DNA of 42,966 bases from assembly GCA_965653225.1 (NCBI GenBank), contig CBFGZI010000020.1, forward strand, positions 1 through 42,966, read 5' to 3'. Origin of the DNA: JALZDI01 sp965653225 (GTDB taxonomy: Bacteria > Actinomycetota > Actinomycetes > Propionibacteriales > Nocardioidaceae). Both the position numbers and the translations under genes were made by a program. Under the pieces are notes generated by a model. It made no database searches. It worked only from the letters and a program-made list of their open reading frames with translations, and had not been told where the DNA came from. Numbering within the stretch: position 1 is the first letter of the stretch; each line of letters begins with the position of its first letter. Of the stretch, positions 25,456 to 33,895 are shown piece after piece.

Positions 25456-26885
25456 GGCGCCTCCTGCTGTCAGCGCGTGCTCACGCCGACGTTGCCCGGC
25501 GCATCGCCGCGGCGGCGCTGGCCGTCGTGCTGCTGTCCACCGTCGCCGCCTGCCACTTCGACGGCGCCTACGACCTGCCGCTGCCGGCCGGCGTGAACCT
25601 CGGCAACGAGCCGTTCCAGGTCACCGCGGAGTTCCGCGACGTCATCAGCCTGGTCCCCAAGTCGGAGGTGCAGGTCGACGACGTCCCGGTCGGCGTCGTG
25701 ACGGACGTCCGGCGCTCCGGCTGGCACGCCGAGGTCACGATGCAGCTGCAGAAGGGCGTCCGGCTGCCCGACAACGCCATCGCGGAGATCCGGCAGACCA
25801 GCCTGCTGGGCGAGAAGTACGTGGCGCTGCTGCCCCCGCCCGAAGGTGGAACCGGAACGCTGTCGGACGGCGACCACATCCCGTTGGCGCGCACCGGTCG
25901 CAACCCCGAGGTGGAGGAGGTGCTGGGCGCGCTCTCGCTGCTGCTGCACGGCGGTGGCATCGCGCAGCTGCAGACGATCAGCCACGAGCTCAACGCGGTG
26001 ATGAACGGCCGGCAGCAGCGCATCGGCGACATGTTCCGCCAGCTCGACACCCTCATCGGCTCCCTGGACCATCAGCGCGCTCAGATCTTCCGCGCCATGG
26101 ACGCACTGAACCGGCTCACCCGCACGCTCAACGCCGAACGGAGGACGTTCACCGACGCCCTCGACACGATGGGCCCGGCACTGAGGGAGCTGGCCGACCA
26201 GCGAAACCAGCTCGTCGGCATGCTGAAAGGCCTTTCCCGGCTCGGCCAGGTGGGCACCCGGGTCATCAACCGGACCAGCGACAACACCCTGGCGGCTCTG
26301 CGCCACCTGCAGCCGATCGTCGCCAGGCTGGTCGAGGCCGGCTCGGCGCTGCCGCGCGCGATCGAGCTGATCGTGAGCTTCCCGTTCCCGAGGCAGGCGC
26401 TCCAGGTCATCAAGGGCGACTACGCCAACACCTCGGCCCGGGTCGACCTCGACATCGGCCAGCTGTACCACAACTTCTCCGGCGGCAAACGGCTTCCGGT
26501 GCCGAAGGTGCAGCTGCCCGACGTACCCCTGCCCGGCGACCACGGCGGGCCGGCACTTCCGAACCTGCCGAACCTGCCGACCCCCAGCCTGCCGACGCCG
26601 CGACTGCCGGGGCTGCACGACCTCCGCCGGCTCTGCGAGCACGCCCCGCGGCACATGCCGTCGCGCCTGGACGGCTCGTGCAACCACCGCCGGCAACAGC
26701 ACCTGAACCGGCACCAGATACGCCTGTCGATCCGGCGGATCTGCGCGCTGCCCGGCCTCGACCCGACGCGGGTGGTGGTCGAGGTGTGCGGCCGGCAGCG
26801 TTCAGGGCGGGGCGGCCTGCTCGACGGCCTGCCCGGCGGCGCCGTCGGCGACCAGGGCGGCCTGCTCTCGGGAGGTCTCGGATGA
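25452..26885 (+). CDS. mce4E: Mce4E lipoprotein
   Basis: This 477-residue Mce protein has a lipoprotein signal (VVLLSTVAAC, lipobox VAAC, Cys34), as Mce E subunits do. The MCE domain (LVPKSEVQVDDVPVGVVTDV, SLLGEKYVALLPPP) is followed by helical needle regions. The C-terminal third is an unusual extension: a proline-rich segment LPNLPNLPTPSLPTPRLPGL, then Cys- and His-rich sequence (RRLCEHAPRHMPSRL, SCNHRRQQHLNRHQ, RICALPG) and a Gly-rich end. It overlaps both neighbours by ATGA. Confidence 0.9.
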   Translation: MRRLLLSARAHADVARRIAAAALAVVLLSTVAACHFDGAYDLPLPAGVNLGNEPFQVTAEFRDVISLVPKSEVQVDDVPVGVVTDVRRSGWHAEVTMQLQKGVRLPDNAIAEIRQTSLLGEKYVALLPPPEGGTGTLSDGDHIPLARTGRNPEVEEVLGALSLLLHGGGIAQLQTISHELNAVMNGRQQRIGDMFRQLDTLIGSLDHQRAQIFRAMDALNRLTRTLNAERRTFTDALDTMGPALRELADQRNQLVGMLKGLSRLGQVGTRVINRTSDNTLAALRHLQPIVARLVEAGSALPRAIELIVSFPFPRQALQVIKGDYANTSARVDLDIGQLYHNFSGGKRLPVPKVQLPDVPLPGDHGGPALPNLPNLPTPSLPTPRLPGLHDLRRLCEHAPRHMPSRLDGSCNHRRQQHLNRHQIRLSIRRICALPGLDPTRVVVEVCGRQRSGRGGLLDGLPGGAVGDQGGLLSGGLG

Positions 26886-28156
26886 CGCGCGCGGTCAAGG
26901 CCAGGCTGGTGGCGTTCGGTCTGCTGAGCGCCTTCGGGATCTTCTACGTCTGCGCCAACTACCTCGGGTTCGTCGACCAGCTGCTCGACCGCGGTTACAC
27001 CGTCGAGGCGAAGCTCGAGAGCTCCGGCGGCCTGTACGAGGGGTCGGAGGTCACCTACCGCGGCGTGTCGATCGGCAACGTCGGCCACATGGACGTCACC
27101 CCTTACGGCGTCAAGGCCGACCTCGACATCGACGAGGGGTGGCGGGTCCCGAGCGGGGCGCGGGCGGAGGTGCACAACGAGTCCGCGGTCGGTGAGCAGT
27201 ACGTCGACCTGGTGCCCAAGACCGCGAGCGGCCCGTACCTCGCCGACGGCGACGTGATCCCGCTGTCGCGCACCGGCACGCCGCTGCCCGAGGAGGACCT
27301 GCTGCTCGACGTCGACAACCTGGTCAACTCCGTCCCCCAGGACGACCTGCGCACGGTCGTCGACGAGCTCGGCAAGGCGTTCGAGGGGACCAGCCCCAGG
27401 CTGCAGAAGCTGATCGACGGCGGCACGTCGCTGATCAACACCGCCGACCGTAACCTGCCCGCGACCACCCGGCTGATCGAGGACTCCCAGCGCGTCCTCG
27501 CGACGCAGAACCAGCAGCGGGACAACATCGCGACGCTGGCCCGGCAGCTCGCCAACCTCACCGGTACATTGCGCCGCAGCGACCCCGACATCCGCACGGT
27601 GCTGCGCGACGGCAGCGGCGCCGCGCGCCAGATGCAGGACCTGTTCCGCAGCCTCGGTCCCACCATGCCGGTGATGCTGGAGAACCTCACCACGCTGGGC
27701 CAGGTGACCACGGTGCGCCTGCCCGCCCTGGAGGAGCTGCTGGTCGCGTTCCCGCGGGTGATCTCGGCCGGGTTCACCGGCACCACCCCCGATGGCTACG
27801 GGCACGTGAACGTGCAGTACGCGCAGGACCCTCCGGTCTGCCGCAAGGGCTTCCTGCCGCCCAGCCAGTGGCGCAGCCCGCTGGACACGACCGACGGAGT
27901 GCTGCACGACGAGGTGCGCTGCAAGGAGCCGTTGCCGATCGTCCCGCGCGGCCCGAAGTACGCACCGAGCTACGGCCCCTCCGGCCACGGCGGGCCGGGC
28001 ACGGCCAACCGGGCCGCGCCGTTCGGCGGGACGACCGGGCAGGCCGTCACCCCGGACGGACGGCACATCACGGTGACCGCGCAGGGCGGTCAACAGGAGC
28101 TCTTCGGAGAGGAGTCGTGGCGATGGATGCTGATCGGCCCGCTGACGCGGCACTGA
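26882..28156 (+). CDS. mce4F: Mce4F import protein
   Basis: This 424-residue last core subunit has an N-terminal membrane segment (about residues 7-25), an MCE domain (GLYEGSEVTYRGVSIGNVG, SAVGEQYVDLVP) and a helical region. It ends in a C-terminal tail with VNVQYAQDPPVCRKGF and a Gly/Pro-rich end. It starts at ATG 26882 overlapping mce4E. The next gene begins 34 bases inside its end. Confidence 0.9.
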   Translation: MTRAVKARLVAFGLLSAFGIFYVCANYLGFVDQLLDRGYTVEAKLESSGGLYEGSEVTYRGVSIGNVGHMDVTPYGVKADLDIDEGWRVPSGARAEVHNESAVGEQYVDLVPKTASGPYLADGDVIPLSRTGTPLPEEDLLLDVDNLVNSVPQDDLRTVVDELGKAFEGTSPRLQKLIDGGTSLINTADRNLPATTRLIEDSQRVLATQNQQRDNIATLARQLANLTGTLRRSDPDIRTVLRDGSGAARQMQDLFRSLGPTMPVMLENLTTLGQVTTVRLPALEELLVAFPRVISAGFTGTTPDGYGHVNVQYAQDPPVCRKGFLPPSQWRSPLDTTDGVLHDEVRCKEPLPIVPRGPKYAPSYGPSGHGGPGTANRAAPFGGTTGQAVTPDGRHITVTAQGGQQELFGEESWRWMLIGPLTRH

Positions 28157-28659
28157 CACCCAGCCCCACCCGGGCGTTCACCACGCCACGCTGGCTCAAC
28201 ACCGTGCTCGCGGGAGTGCTGGTGGCGCTGGTGGTGACGGGCGGCGTGCTGGTGTGGCAGCTGCAGCAGGCGCAGGCAGTGCAGGACCGGCGTACGGCCG
28301 TGCTGCAGGCGGCCTCGCAGCACGCGGTGACGTTCCTGACCGTCGACTACCGGCACATGCGCAAGGACACCGCCGCGGTGCTGGCGATGGCCGCTGGTCA
28401 GTTCAAGCAGCAGTACGCCGCCAGCCGCCCGCGTCTGCAGCAGCTGGTCGCACAGAACAAGACCATCTCCACCGGGAAGGTGCTGTCGGCGGGCGTGGTG
28501 TCGTCCGACGACGACTCGGCTCGGGCGATCGTGGTCGCCGACAGCGAGGTGCGGAACCTGGCGTCCTCGACGCCTCAGCCGCGGCACTATCGCCTGCAGC
28601 TCGACCTGACCCGGCAGGGCGAGCGCTGGCTCGTGACAGACCTCCAGTTCGTGGGATAG
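28123..28659 (+). CDS. mam4A: Mce-associated membrane protein (Mam4A-like)
   Basis: This 178-residue protein has one membrane segment (about residues 25-46) and an extracytoplasmic domain of NTF2-like character ending RQGERWLVTDLQFVG. Mce-associated proteins of this kind follow mce operons and stabilise the complex. I chose ATG 28123 because GGAGAGGAG lies eight bases upstream; it overlaps the mce4F end by 34 bases. It is separated by three bases from the next gene, a similar protein. Confidence 0.85.
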   Translation: MDADRPADAALTPSPTRAFTTPRWLNTVLAGVLVALVVTGGVLVWQLQQAQAVQDRRTAVLQAASQHAVTFLTVDYRHMRKDTAAVLAMAAGQFKQQYAASRPRLQQLVAQNKTISTGKVLSAGVVSSDDDSARAIVVADSEVRNLASSTPQPRHYRLQLDLTRQGERWLVTDLQFVG

Positions 28660-28662
28660 GAC

Positions 28663-29391
28663 ATGGCGACGAAACAAGCAGGACCAGGACCCGATGTGCG
28701 CCGCAGCCGCCCGAAAGTGGCCGGCCAGCGCGCCGCCGAACGCCGGCGCGAGGCGGCGCCTCCGCCTCCCGAGCCGGCCCGCAGCGGGTTCTCGCTGCCG
28801 AGCCTCCCGAGCGTGCGGCTGCCCAGCCTGCCGCGGATACCTCGACTTCGGCGGACCTCGCCGACCGAGTCACCCGAGTCGACCGCGTCGCCCCAGTCGC
28901 CCACGTCGACGGCCACCGCCTCGCGGGTGCCGACCCTGGTGCTGGCGGTGCTGGTGCTGCTCGCGGCGGTAGGCGTCGGCTACCTCGCGGTGTCACTGCG
29001 CGACGCCGACGCCGGCGAGGCCGCGGCCGAGACCGCCCAGGTGACGGCTGCCCGGTACGCCGAGCAGCTGCTGTCCTACGACTACGCACACCTCGACCGG
29101 GACTTCTCCCAGGCGCAACAGCTGCTGACCGACGGCTTCCGCAAGCAGTACATCCAGGCCACCAACGTCGTCCGCAACGAGGCGGTCCAGGACAAGGCCG
29201 TGATCAAGGCGTCGGCGGTCGCGACCTCGGTGGTGTCCGCGGAGCCCGACGAGGTCAAGACACTGCTGTTCGTGAACCAGACGACGACCACGGGGAAGGG
29301 CAACCGGCCCAGCATCGACCTCAACCGGGTCGTGGTCACGCTGGTCCGGCAGGACGGCCGCTGGCTCGTCAGCGACCTCGACGCCCTCTGA
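28663..29391 (+). CDS. mam4B: Mce-associated membrane protein (Mam4B-like)
   Basis: This 242-residue paralogue-like partner of the previous gene has a long cytoplasmic N-terminus rich in Ser, Pro and Arg (LPSLPSVRLPSLPRIPRLRR), a membrane segment (about residues 89-112) and an extracytoplasmic domain ending RQDGRWLVSDLDAL. The shared RQ(G/D)xRWLV(T/S)DL ending with the previous protein indicates the same fold. It closes the mce operon; a separate promoter for hsd4A follows immediately. Confidence 0.85.
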   Translation: MATKQAGPGPDVRRSRPKVAGQRAAERRREAAPPPPEPARSGFSLPSLPSVRLPSLPRIPRLRRTSPTESPESTASPQSPTSTATASRVPTLVLAVLVLLAAVGVGYLAVSLRDADAGEAAAETAQVTAARYAEQLLSYDYAHLDRDFSQAQQLLTDGFRKQYIQATNVVRNEAVQDKAVIKASAVATSVVSAEPDEVKTLLFVNQTTTTGKGNRPSIDLNRVVVTLVRQDGRWLVSDLDAL

Positions 29392-29397
29392 CCGCTC

Positions 29398-29427
29398 TTG
29401 CGCGAAAATGAGAACACGTTCTAGTCT
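29398..29427 (+). promoter_or_regulatory. hsd4A promoter with KstR operator 3
   Basis: TTGCGC (29398-29403), an 18-base spacer and TAGTCT (29422-29427), with ATG 29434 six bases later, predict a leaderless mRNA. The operator GAGAACACGTTCTA (29410-29423) matches TnnAACnnGTTnnA except at the first base. It overlaps the -10, so KstR would block polymerase directly. Confidence 0.75.
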
Positions 29428-29433
29428 CGGGCC

Positions 29434-30336
29434 ATGACATCCGAGACCTCCACCGACCTCGACGGCAGGGTCGCGGTCGTCACCGGCGCCGGTGCCGGTC
29501 TGGGCCGGGCCGAGGCGCTGGCGCTGGCGCGGGCGGGCGCCCGGCTGGTGCTCAACGACCTGCCCGGCGCCGCCGACGAGGTGCGCGACGAGGTCGAGCA
29601 GATCGGGTCCGAGGCGGTGGTGGTGCCCGGCGACGTGTCCGAACGGAGCACGGCCGACGCATTGATCGAGGCGGCGGACGGCCGGCTCGGCGGCCTCGAC
29701 ATCCTGGTCAACAACGCCGGCGTGCTGCGCGACCGGATGCTGTTCAACATGACCGACGACGAGTGGGACCTGGTGCTCAAGGTCCACCTGCGCGGGCACT
29801 TCCTCACCTCGCGCAACGCCGCGGCGTACTGGCGAGAACGTTCCAAGCAGCAGGGCGGCCCGGTCTACGGCAGGGTCGTCAACACCGCGTCCGAGGCGTT
29901 CCTCGTCGGGTCGGAGGGCCAGCCCAACTACGCCTCCGCCAAGGCGGGCATCGCGGCGCTGACCGTGTCCACCGCGCGTGCGCTCGAGCGCTACGGCGTG
30001 CGTGCCAACGCGATCTGCCCGCGGGCCCGCACCGCGATGACCCAGGCCGTGTTCGGCGAGGCGCCTGAGGACGGCGCCGACCCGCTGTCGCCCCACCACG
30101 TGGCGCCCCTCGTCGCCTACCTCGCCTCTCCGGCGGCGGCCGACATCACGGGCCAGGTGTTCGTGGTCTACGGCGGCATGGTCGCGCTGATGGCCCCGCC
30201 GAGCGTGGAGAAGCGGTTCGACGCCAGCGCGGCGACCTGGACCCCCGACGACCTCGCGCAGACGCTGGGCGGCTACTTCGAGTCCCGCGACCCGCGGCAG
30301 GGCTTCTCCTGCCGCGAGGTCATGGAGCTCTCCTGA
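29434..30336 (+). CDS. hsd4A: Steroid 17-beta-type hydroxyacyl dehydrogenase, Hsd4A-like SDR
   Basis: This 300-residue SDR has a Rossmann motif TGAGAGLGRAEALALA, the NNAG motif (ILVNNAGVLRDRMLF) and the catalytic Ser-Tyr-Lys with YASAK in GQPNYASAKAGIAAL. It most resembles Hsd4A (Rv3502c), which sits beside mce4 in M. tuberculosis and acts as a 3-hydroxyacyl-CoA or 17-beta-hydroxysteroid dehydrogenase in side-chain beta-oxidation. The C-terminal extension (about 40 residues, SVEKRFDASAATWTPDDL) is typical of this subgroup. ATG 29434 sits six bases after the -10 of a KstR-controlled promoter. Confidence 0.87.
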   Translation: MTSETSTDLDGRVAVVTGAGAGLGRAEALALARAGARLVLNDLPGAADEVRDEVEQIGSEAVVVPGDVSERSTADALIEAADGRLGGLDILVNNAGVLRDRMLFNMTDDEWDLVLKVHLRGHFLTSRNAAAYWRERSKQQGGPVYGRVVNTASEAFLVGSEGQPNYASAKAGIAALTVSTARALERYGVRANAICPRARTAMTQAVFGEAPEDGADPLSPHHVAPLVAYLASPAAADITGQVFVVYGGMVALMAPPSVEKRFDASAATWTPDDLAQTLGGYFESRDPRQGFSCREVMELS

Positions 30337-30364
30337 CTCTGCCGCCGGTGACTCTGCCGGCCGG
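30334..30364 (+). repeat. Imperfect tandem repeat after hsd4A
   Basis: TGACTCTGCCGCCGG (30334-30348, starting at the hsd4A stop) is followed by TGACTCTGCCGGCCGG (30349-30364). It is a short local duplication in the 52-base gap before the next SDR gene. Confidence 0.7.
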
Positions 30365-30388
30365 TGACGAGACGATGTGAGGACGACG

Positions 30389-31147
30389 ATGGGCAGGCTC
30401 AACGACAAGGTGGCGCTGGTCACCGGCTCGGCACGCGGACAGGGCGAGGCCATCGTTCGCCGCTTCGTCGACGAGGGCGCGCGGGTGGTGGTCGCCGACG
30501 TGCTCGACGACCTCGGCAAGCGGACAGCGAGCCGGCTCGGCGACGCCGCCTACTTCCGTCACCTTGACGTCAGCGACGAAGGCGAGTGGGACAGCGCCGT
30601 CGCAGAGGCGCTGGCCCACTTCGGCCGGATCGACGTGCTGGTCAACAACGCGGGGATCCTGAAGTTCGCCGCCATCGCCGACCAGACGCTGGCCGACTTC
30701 CAGCGCATCATCGCGGTCAACCAGCTCGGGGCCTTCCTCGGCATGCGCGCGGTCACCACCGCGATGAGCGAGCAGGGAGGCGGGTCGATCGTCAACGTCT
30801 CGTCGATCGAGGGGCTCGCCGGCGCGCCCTACCTGATCGCCTACAACGCGACGAAGTTCGCGGTGCGCGGCATGACCAAGACCGCCGCGCTCGAGCTCGG
30901 TGCCGCAGGAATCAGGGTCAACTCCGTGCACCCGGGGCTGATCGACACCGGCATGGTGCGCGAGGCGGCCGGTGGCGAGGTCGACCTCGACGAGGTCTGT
31001 CAGCGGGTAGCGCTGCGAAGGGCCGGCCGCACCGACGACATCACCGGCATCATGACGTTCCTGGCCAGCGACGAGAGTGCGTACTGCACCGGCTCGGAGT
31101 TCGTGGTCGACGGCGGCGCGACCGCCGGCCACGCGTTCGTGTTCTGA
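30389..31147 (+). CDS. SDR oxidoreductase, FabG3-like hydroxysteroid dehydrogenase
   Basis: This 252-residue classical SDR has TGSARGQGEAIVRRFV (cofactor loop), LVNNAGILKF and the catalytic Ser, Tyr and Lys in SSIEGLAGAPYLIAYNATK. The sequence around VNSVHPGLIDTGMV fits 3-alpha/20-beta-hydroxysteroid dehydrogenases (FabG3/Rv2002 type). It likely forms an operon with hsd4A under the same KstR-controlled promoter. GAGGA lies before ATG 30389; GTG 30377 is an alternative start. NAD(P) preference is not certain, but the acidic residue after strand 2 (VVADV) suggests NAD. Confidence 0.83.
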   Translation: MGRLNDKVALVTGSARGQGEAIVRRFVDEGARVVVADVLDDLGKRTASRLGDAAYFRHLDVSDEGEWDSAVAEALAHFGRIDVLVNNAGILKFAAIADQTLADFQRIIAVNQLGAFLGMRAVTTAMSEQGGGSIVNVSSIEGLAGAPYLIAYNATKFAVRGMTKTAALELGAAGIRVNSVHPGLIDTGMVREAAGGEVDLDEVCQRVALRRAGRTDDITGIMTFLASDESAYCTGSEFVVDGGATAGHAFVF

Positions 31148-31174
31148 GGCCGCCCCTTGGGCCACTCGGCTGCG

Positions 31175-31765
31175 TCAGCGCAGCAGCAGGCGTACGGCGA
31201 CTTCCATCTCCCGGGCGACGTCGCTGGCCGACGCGCGGCCGGTCACCCACGCGACCAGGCTGGCCAGCCACACGTCGCCGATCACGCGGGCGATGGCCTT
31301 GTCCTCCTCGGACGCGGCGTGGTCGGGGCCGTGCATCGCACGCACGAACATGTGCTCCATCCGCATGCCGACCGCGTGCACCTCGACCGCCGCGGACGCG
31401 TCGGCGAACATGAACGCCCGCGTCACCGCCTCGGTCAGGTTGGGGTCACGCTGCATGGCGCGCGTGGTGCGGCCGAGCACGAACAGCACGCGGTCGTACG
31501 CGGTCTCGCCGGGGATCATGGTGCGGTCGAGCTTTGCCTGGGCGCGCTCGAACTCCTGGGCCAGCGCGGACACCAGCAGGTGGATCTTGGAGGGGAAGTA
31601 GCGGTACAGCGTGCCCAGCGCGACGTCGGCCCGCTCGGCCACGGCGCGCATCTGCACGGCGTCGAAACCGCCCTTGGACGCCAGCGCCAGCGTCGCCTCG
31701 AGGATCCGCTGCCTCCGGTCGCGCTGCGCTGCAGAACCCAGGTTGTCGTCGGTCAGTGCGCTCAT
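31175..31765 (-). CDS. kstR: TetR-family steroid catabolism repressor KstR
   Basis: This 196-residue protein is very similar along its length to mycobacterial KstR (Rv3574) as I remember it: the N-terminus LGSAAQRDRRQRILEATLAL, the DNA-binding helices GGFDAVQMRAVAERADVAL and TLYRYFPSKIHLLVSAL, and RAFMFADASAAVEV followed by RVIGDVWLASLVAWVTGRAS. KstR represses cholesterol genes and is released by 3-oxo-cholestenoyl-CoA-type ligands. I start at ATG 31765 because GGGAG precedes it and it matches the known N-terminus; two upstream ATGs would add 12 or 30 unconserved residues. It lies in a cluster carrying five KstR-like sites. Divergent from the glycosyltransferase trio. Confidence 0.95.
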   Translation of the reverse strand: MSALTDDNLGSAAQRDRRQRILEATLALASKGGFDAVQMRAVAERADVALGTLYRYFPSKIHLLVSALAQEFERAQAKLDRTMIPGETAYDRVLFVLGRTTRAMQRDPNLTEAVTRAFMFADASAAVEVHAVGMRMEHMFVRAMHGPDHAASEEDKAIARVIGDVWLASLVAWVTGRASASDVAREMEVAVRLLLR

Positions 31766-31886
31766 AGGGTCTCCCTTACCCGACGTACTGGTCTGGGTCA
31801 TGCATCCCTCCCGAGCACACGTGACCAAGGCCACGGCGCACAGGGGCCGTGGCATTGCCTACGCTAACATTTCGGGAATCCTAAAC

Positions 31887-31900
31887 AGGAACATGTTGCA
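31887..31900 (+). promoter_or_regulatory. KstR-like operator 4 between kstR and the biosynthetic trio
   Basis: AGGAACATGTTGCA matches TnnAACnnGTTnnA except at the first base, with a perfect AACATGTT core. It lies 122 bases upstream of kstR and 20 bases before the glycosyltransferase start. It could serve autoregulation of kstR and control of the trio. The flanking bases differ from the AG/CT of the other copies, so affinity may be lower. Confidence 0.6.
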
Positions 31901-31919
31901 GTGGAGCGGAGGTGGGCCT

Positions 31920-33164
31920 GTGCGCGTCGCTCTGCTGTCGTACCGAAGCAAGCCACACTGCGGTGGCCAGGGCGTGTACGTCCGTCATCTGAGCCGTGAG
32001 CTGGTGGCGCAGGGCCACTACGTCGAGGTGTTCTCCGGCCCGCCGTACCCCGACCTCGACCCCGGCGTCGTGCTGACCAGGGTGCCCAGCCTCGACCTCT
32101 ACCGCGAGCCCGACCCGTTTCGCACGCCCCACTGGCGAGAGTTCCGCGACGCCTTCGACGCGCTCGAGCTCGCGATCATGTGGACAGCCGGGTTCCCCGA
32201 GCCGCTGACCTTCAGCCTGCGCGTCGCTCGCCTGCTGCGCGAGCGCGTCGGTGACTTCGACGTCGTGCACGACAACCAGTCCCTGGGCATCGGGCTGCTG
32301 GGCCTGCCGGCCGCGGGGCTGCCGGTGGTGGCCACCATCCACCACCCGATCAGCTTCGACCGGCGCGTCGACCTCGCCGCCGCGCCCAACCCGTGGCGCC
32401 GGCTGCAGGTGCGCCGCTGGTACGGGTTCCTGCGGATGCAGCGCCACGTCGCGCGCCGGCTCCCGCGGGTCATCACCGTGTCGCACTCCTCGGCCACCGA
32501 CATCGCCGCCGACTTCGGCGTCGACCCTGGTCGCATCCGCACGGTCCCGCTGGGGGTGGACGCGACGACCTACGCACCGCCGACGTCGCCAAGGGTGCCG
32601 GGACGCATCGTCGCGATGGCCAGCGCCGACACGCCGATGAAGGGGGTGCGCACCCTGCTGGAGTCGGTCGCCAAGCTGCGCACCGACCGCGACGTCGAGC
32701 TGGTGCTGGTCAGCAGACCCACCCCCGGCGGCCCGACCGAGCGCCTGGTCGAGGAGCTGGCCATCGGCGACTCGGTTCGCTTCGCCAGCGGCCTCACCGA
32801 CCGCGAGCTCGGCGACCTGCTCGGCTCGGCGGACGTGATGTGCGTGCCCTCGCTGTACGAGGGCTTCTCACTGCCCACGGTCGAGGCGATGGCCTGCGCG
32901 ACGCCCCTGGTGGTGAGCCGTGCGGGCGCCATACCGGAGGTGGTGGGCCCCGACGGGATGTGCGCCGACCAGGTGACGCCCGGCGACACCGAGGAGCTCG
33001 CGGGCGCGCTGGCGCGGATGCTGGCCGACCCCGACCGGCGTGCCGCGATGGGCGCGGCCGGACGGGCCCGCGTGCTGCAGCACTACAGCTGGTCGTCGGT
33101 CGCGCGGTCGACCGCGCAGTGCTACGCCGAGGTGGTTGGAGAGGGCGGGGTGCTCGCATGCTGA
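31920..33164 (+). CDS. GT4-family glycosyltransferase, first gene of a KstR-linked trio
   Basis: This 414-residue protein has a GT-B fold. The N-terminus RVALLSYRSKPHCGGQGVYVR is the glycine-rich acceptor loop, and YGFLRMQRHVARRLPR and DTPMKGVRTLLESVAKL follow. The nucleotide-sugar motif is SLYEGFSLPTVEAMACATPLV (E-x7-E type). The start is GTG 31920 with GGAGG at 31908-31912; ATG 31893 would begin inside the operator. It overlaps the methyltransferase by seven bases. Sugar donor and acceptor are unknown. Confidence 0.82.
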   Translation: MRVALLSYRSKPHCGGQGVYVRHLSRELVAQGHYVEVFSGPPYPDLDPGVVLTRVPSLDLYREPDPFRTPHWREFRDAFDALELAIMWTAGFPEPLTFSLRVARLLRERVGDFDVVHDNQSLGIGLLGLPAAGLPVVATIHHPISFDRRVDLAAAPNPWRRLQVRRWYGFLRMQRHVARRLPRVITVSHSSATDIAADFGVDPGRIRTVPLGVDATTYAPPTSPRVPGRIVAMASADTPMKGVRTLLESVAKLRTDRDVELVLVSRPTPGGPTERLVEELAIGDSVRFASGLTDRELGDLLGSADVMCVPSLYEGFSLPTVEAMACATPLVVSRAGAIPEVVGPDGMCADQVTPGDTEELAGALARMLADPDRRAAMGAAGRARVLQHYSWSSVARSTAQCYAEVVGEGGVLAC

Positions 33165-33895
33165 CGGTCGACTTCGACCGGCTGGGCGTGTGCCCCGGCG
33201 ACCGCGTGATCGATGTCGGCTGCGGTGCCGGCCGGCACGCGTTCGAGCTGTACCGCCGGGGCGCCCACGTGGTCGCGTTCGACCAGGACGAGCCGGAGCT
33301 GCGCCGGGTCGGGGAGATGTTCGAGGCGATGCACGCCGAGGGCCAGGTGCCCGACGGCGCCTCCGCCAGGACGGTGCACGGCGACGCGCTGGCGCTGCCC
33401 TTCCCCGACGGGCACTTCGACCACGTGGTCGCCTCCGAGATCCTCGAGCACGTCTCCGCCGACGAGCGCGCCATCGCCGAGCTGGTGCGGGTGCTGCGCC
33501 CCGGCGGCTCGGCGGCGGTCACGGTGCCGCGCTGGTGGCCGGAGAAGGTGTGCTGGGCGCTGTCGGAGGCCTACCACCAGGTCGAGGGCGGGCACGTGCG
33601 CATCTACACCGGCCGCGAGCTGGGGCGGAAGCTGGCCGACGCCGGGCTGCAGGGGGTCGGGCGTCACCACGCGCACGGGCTGCACGCGCCGTACTGGTGG
33701 CTGAAGTGCGCGGTCGGCGTCGACCGTGACGACCACCCGCTGCCCAGGCTCTACCACCGGCTGCTGGTGTGGGACCTGATGAGGCGGCCCTGGATCACGC
33801 GTACAGCCGAGCGGCTGCTGAACCCGGTGCTCGGCAAGAGCCTGGTCCTCTACCTCCGCAAGCCGGCCACGGAGACGGGTCGTGCCGCTGCCTGA
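33158..33895 (+). CDS. SAM-dependent methyltransferase, second gene of the trio
   Basis: This 245-residue class I methyltransferase has motif I VIDVGCGAGRHAFELYRRG, the acidic residue after strand 2 in VVAFDQDEPEL, and HFDHVVASEILEHVSADERA (motif II region). An aromatic, substrate-side C-terminal half follows (WWPEKVCWALSEAYHQVEGGH). ATG 33158 overlaps the glycosyltransferase end, and its own end overlaps the next gene by 14 bases. It probably methylates the trio's lipid product, but the acceptor is unknown. Confidence 0.83.
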   Translation: MLTVDFDRLGVCPGDRVIDVGCGAGRHAFELYRRGAHVVAFDQDEPELRRVGEMFEAMHAEGQVPDGASARTVHGDALALPFPDGHFDHVVASEILEHVSADERAIAELVRVLRPGGSAAVTVPRWWPEKVCWALSEAYHQVEGGHVRIYTGRELGRKLADAGLQGVGRHHAHGLHAPYWWLKCAVGVDRDDHPLPRLYHRLLVWDLMRRPWITRTAERLLNPVLGKSLVLYLRKPATETGRAAA

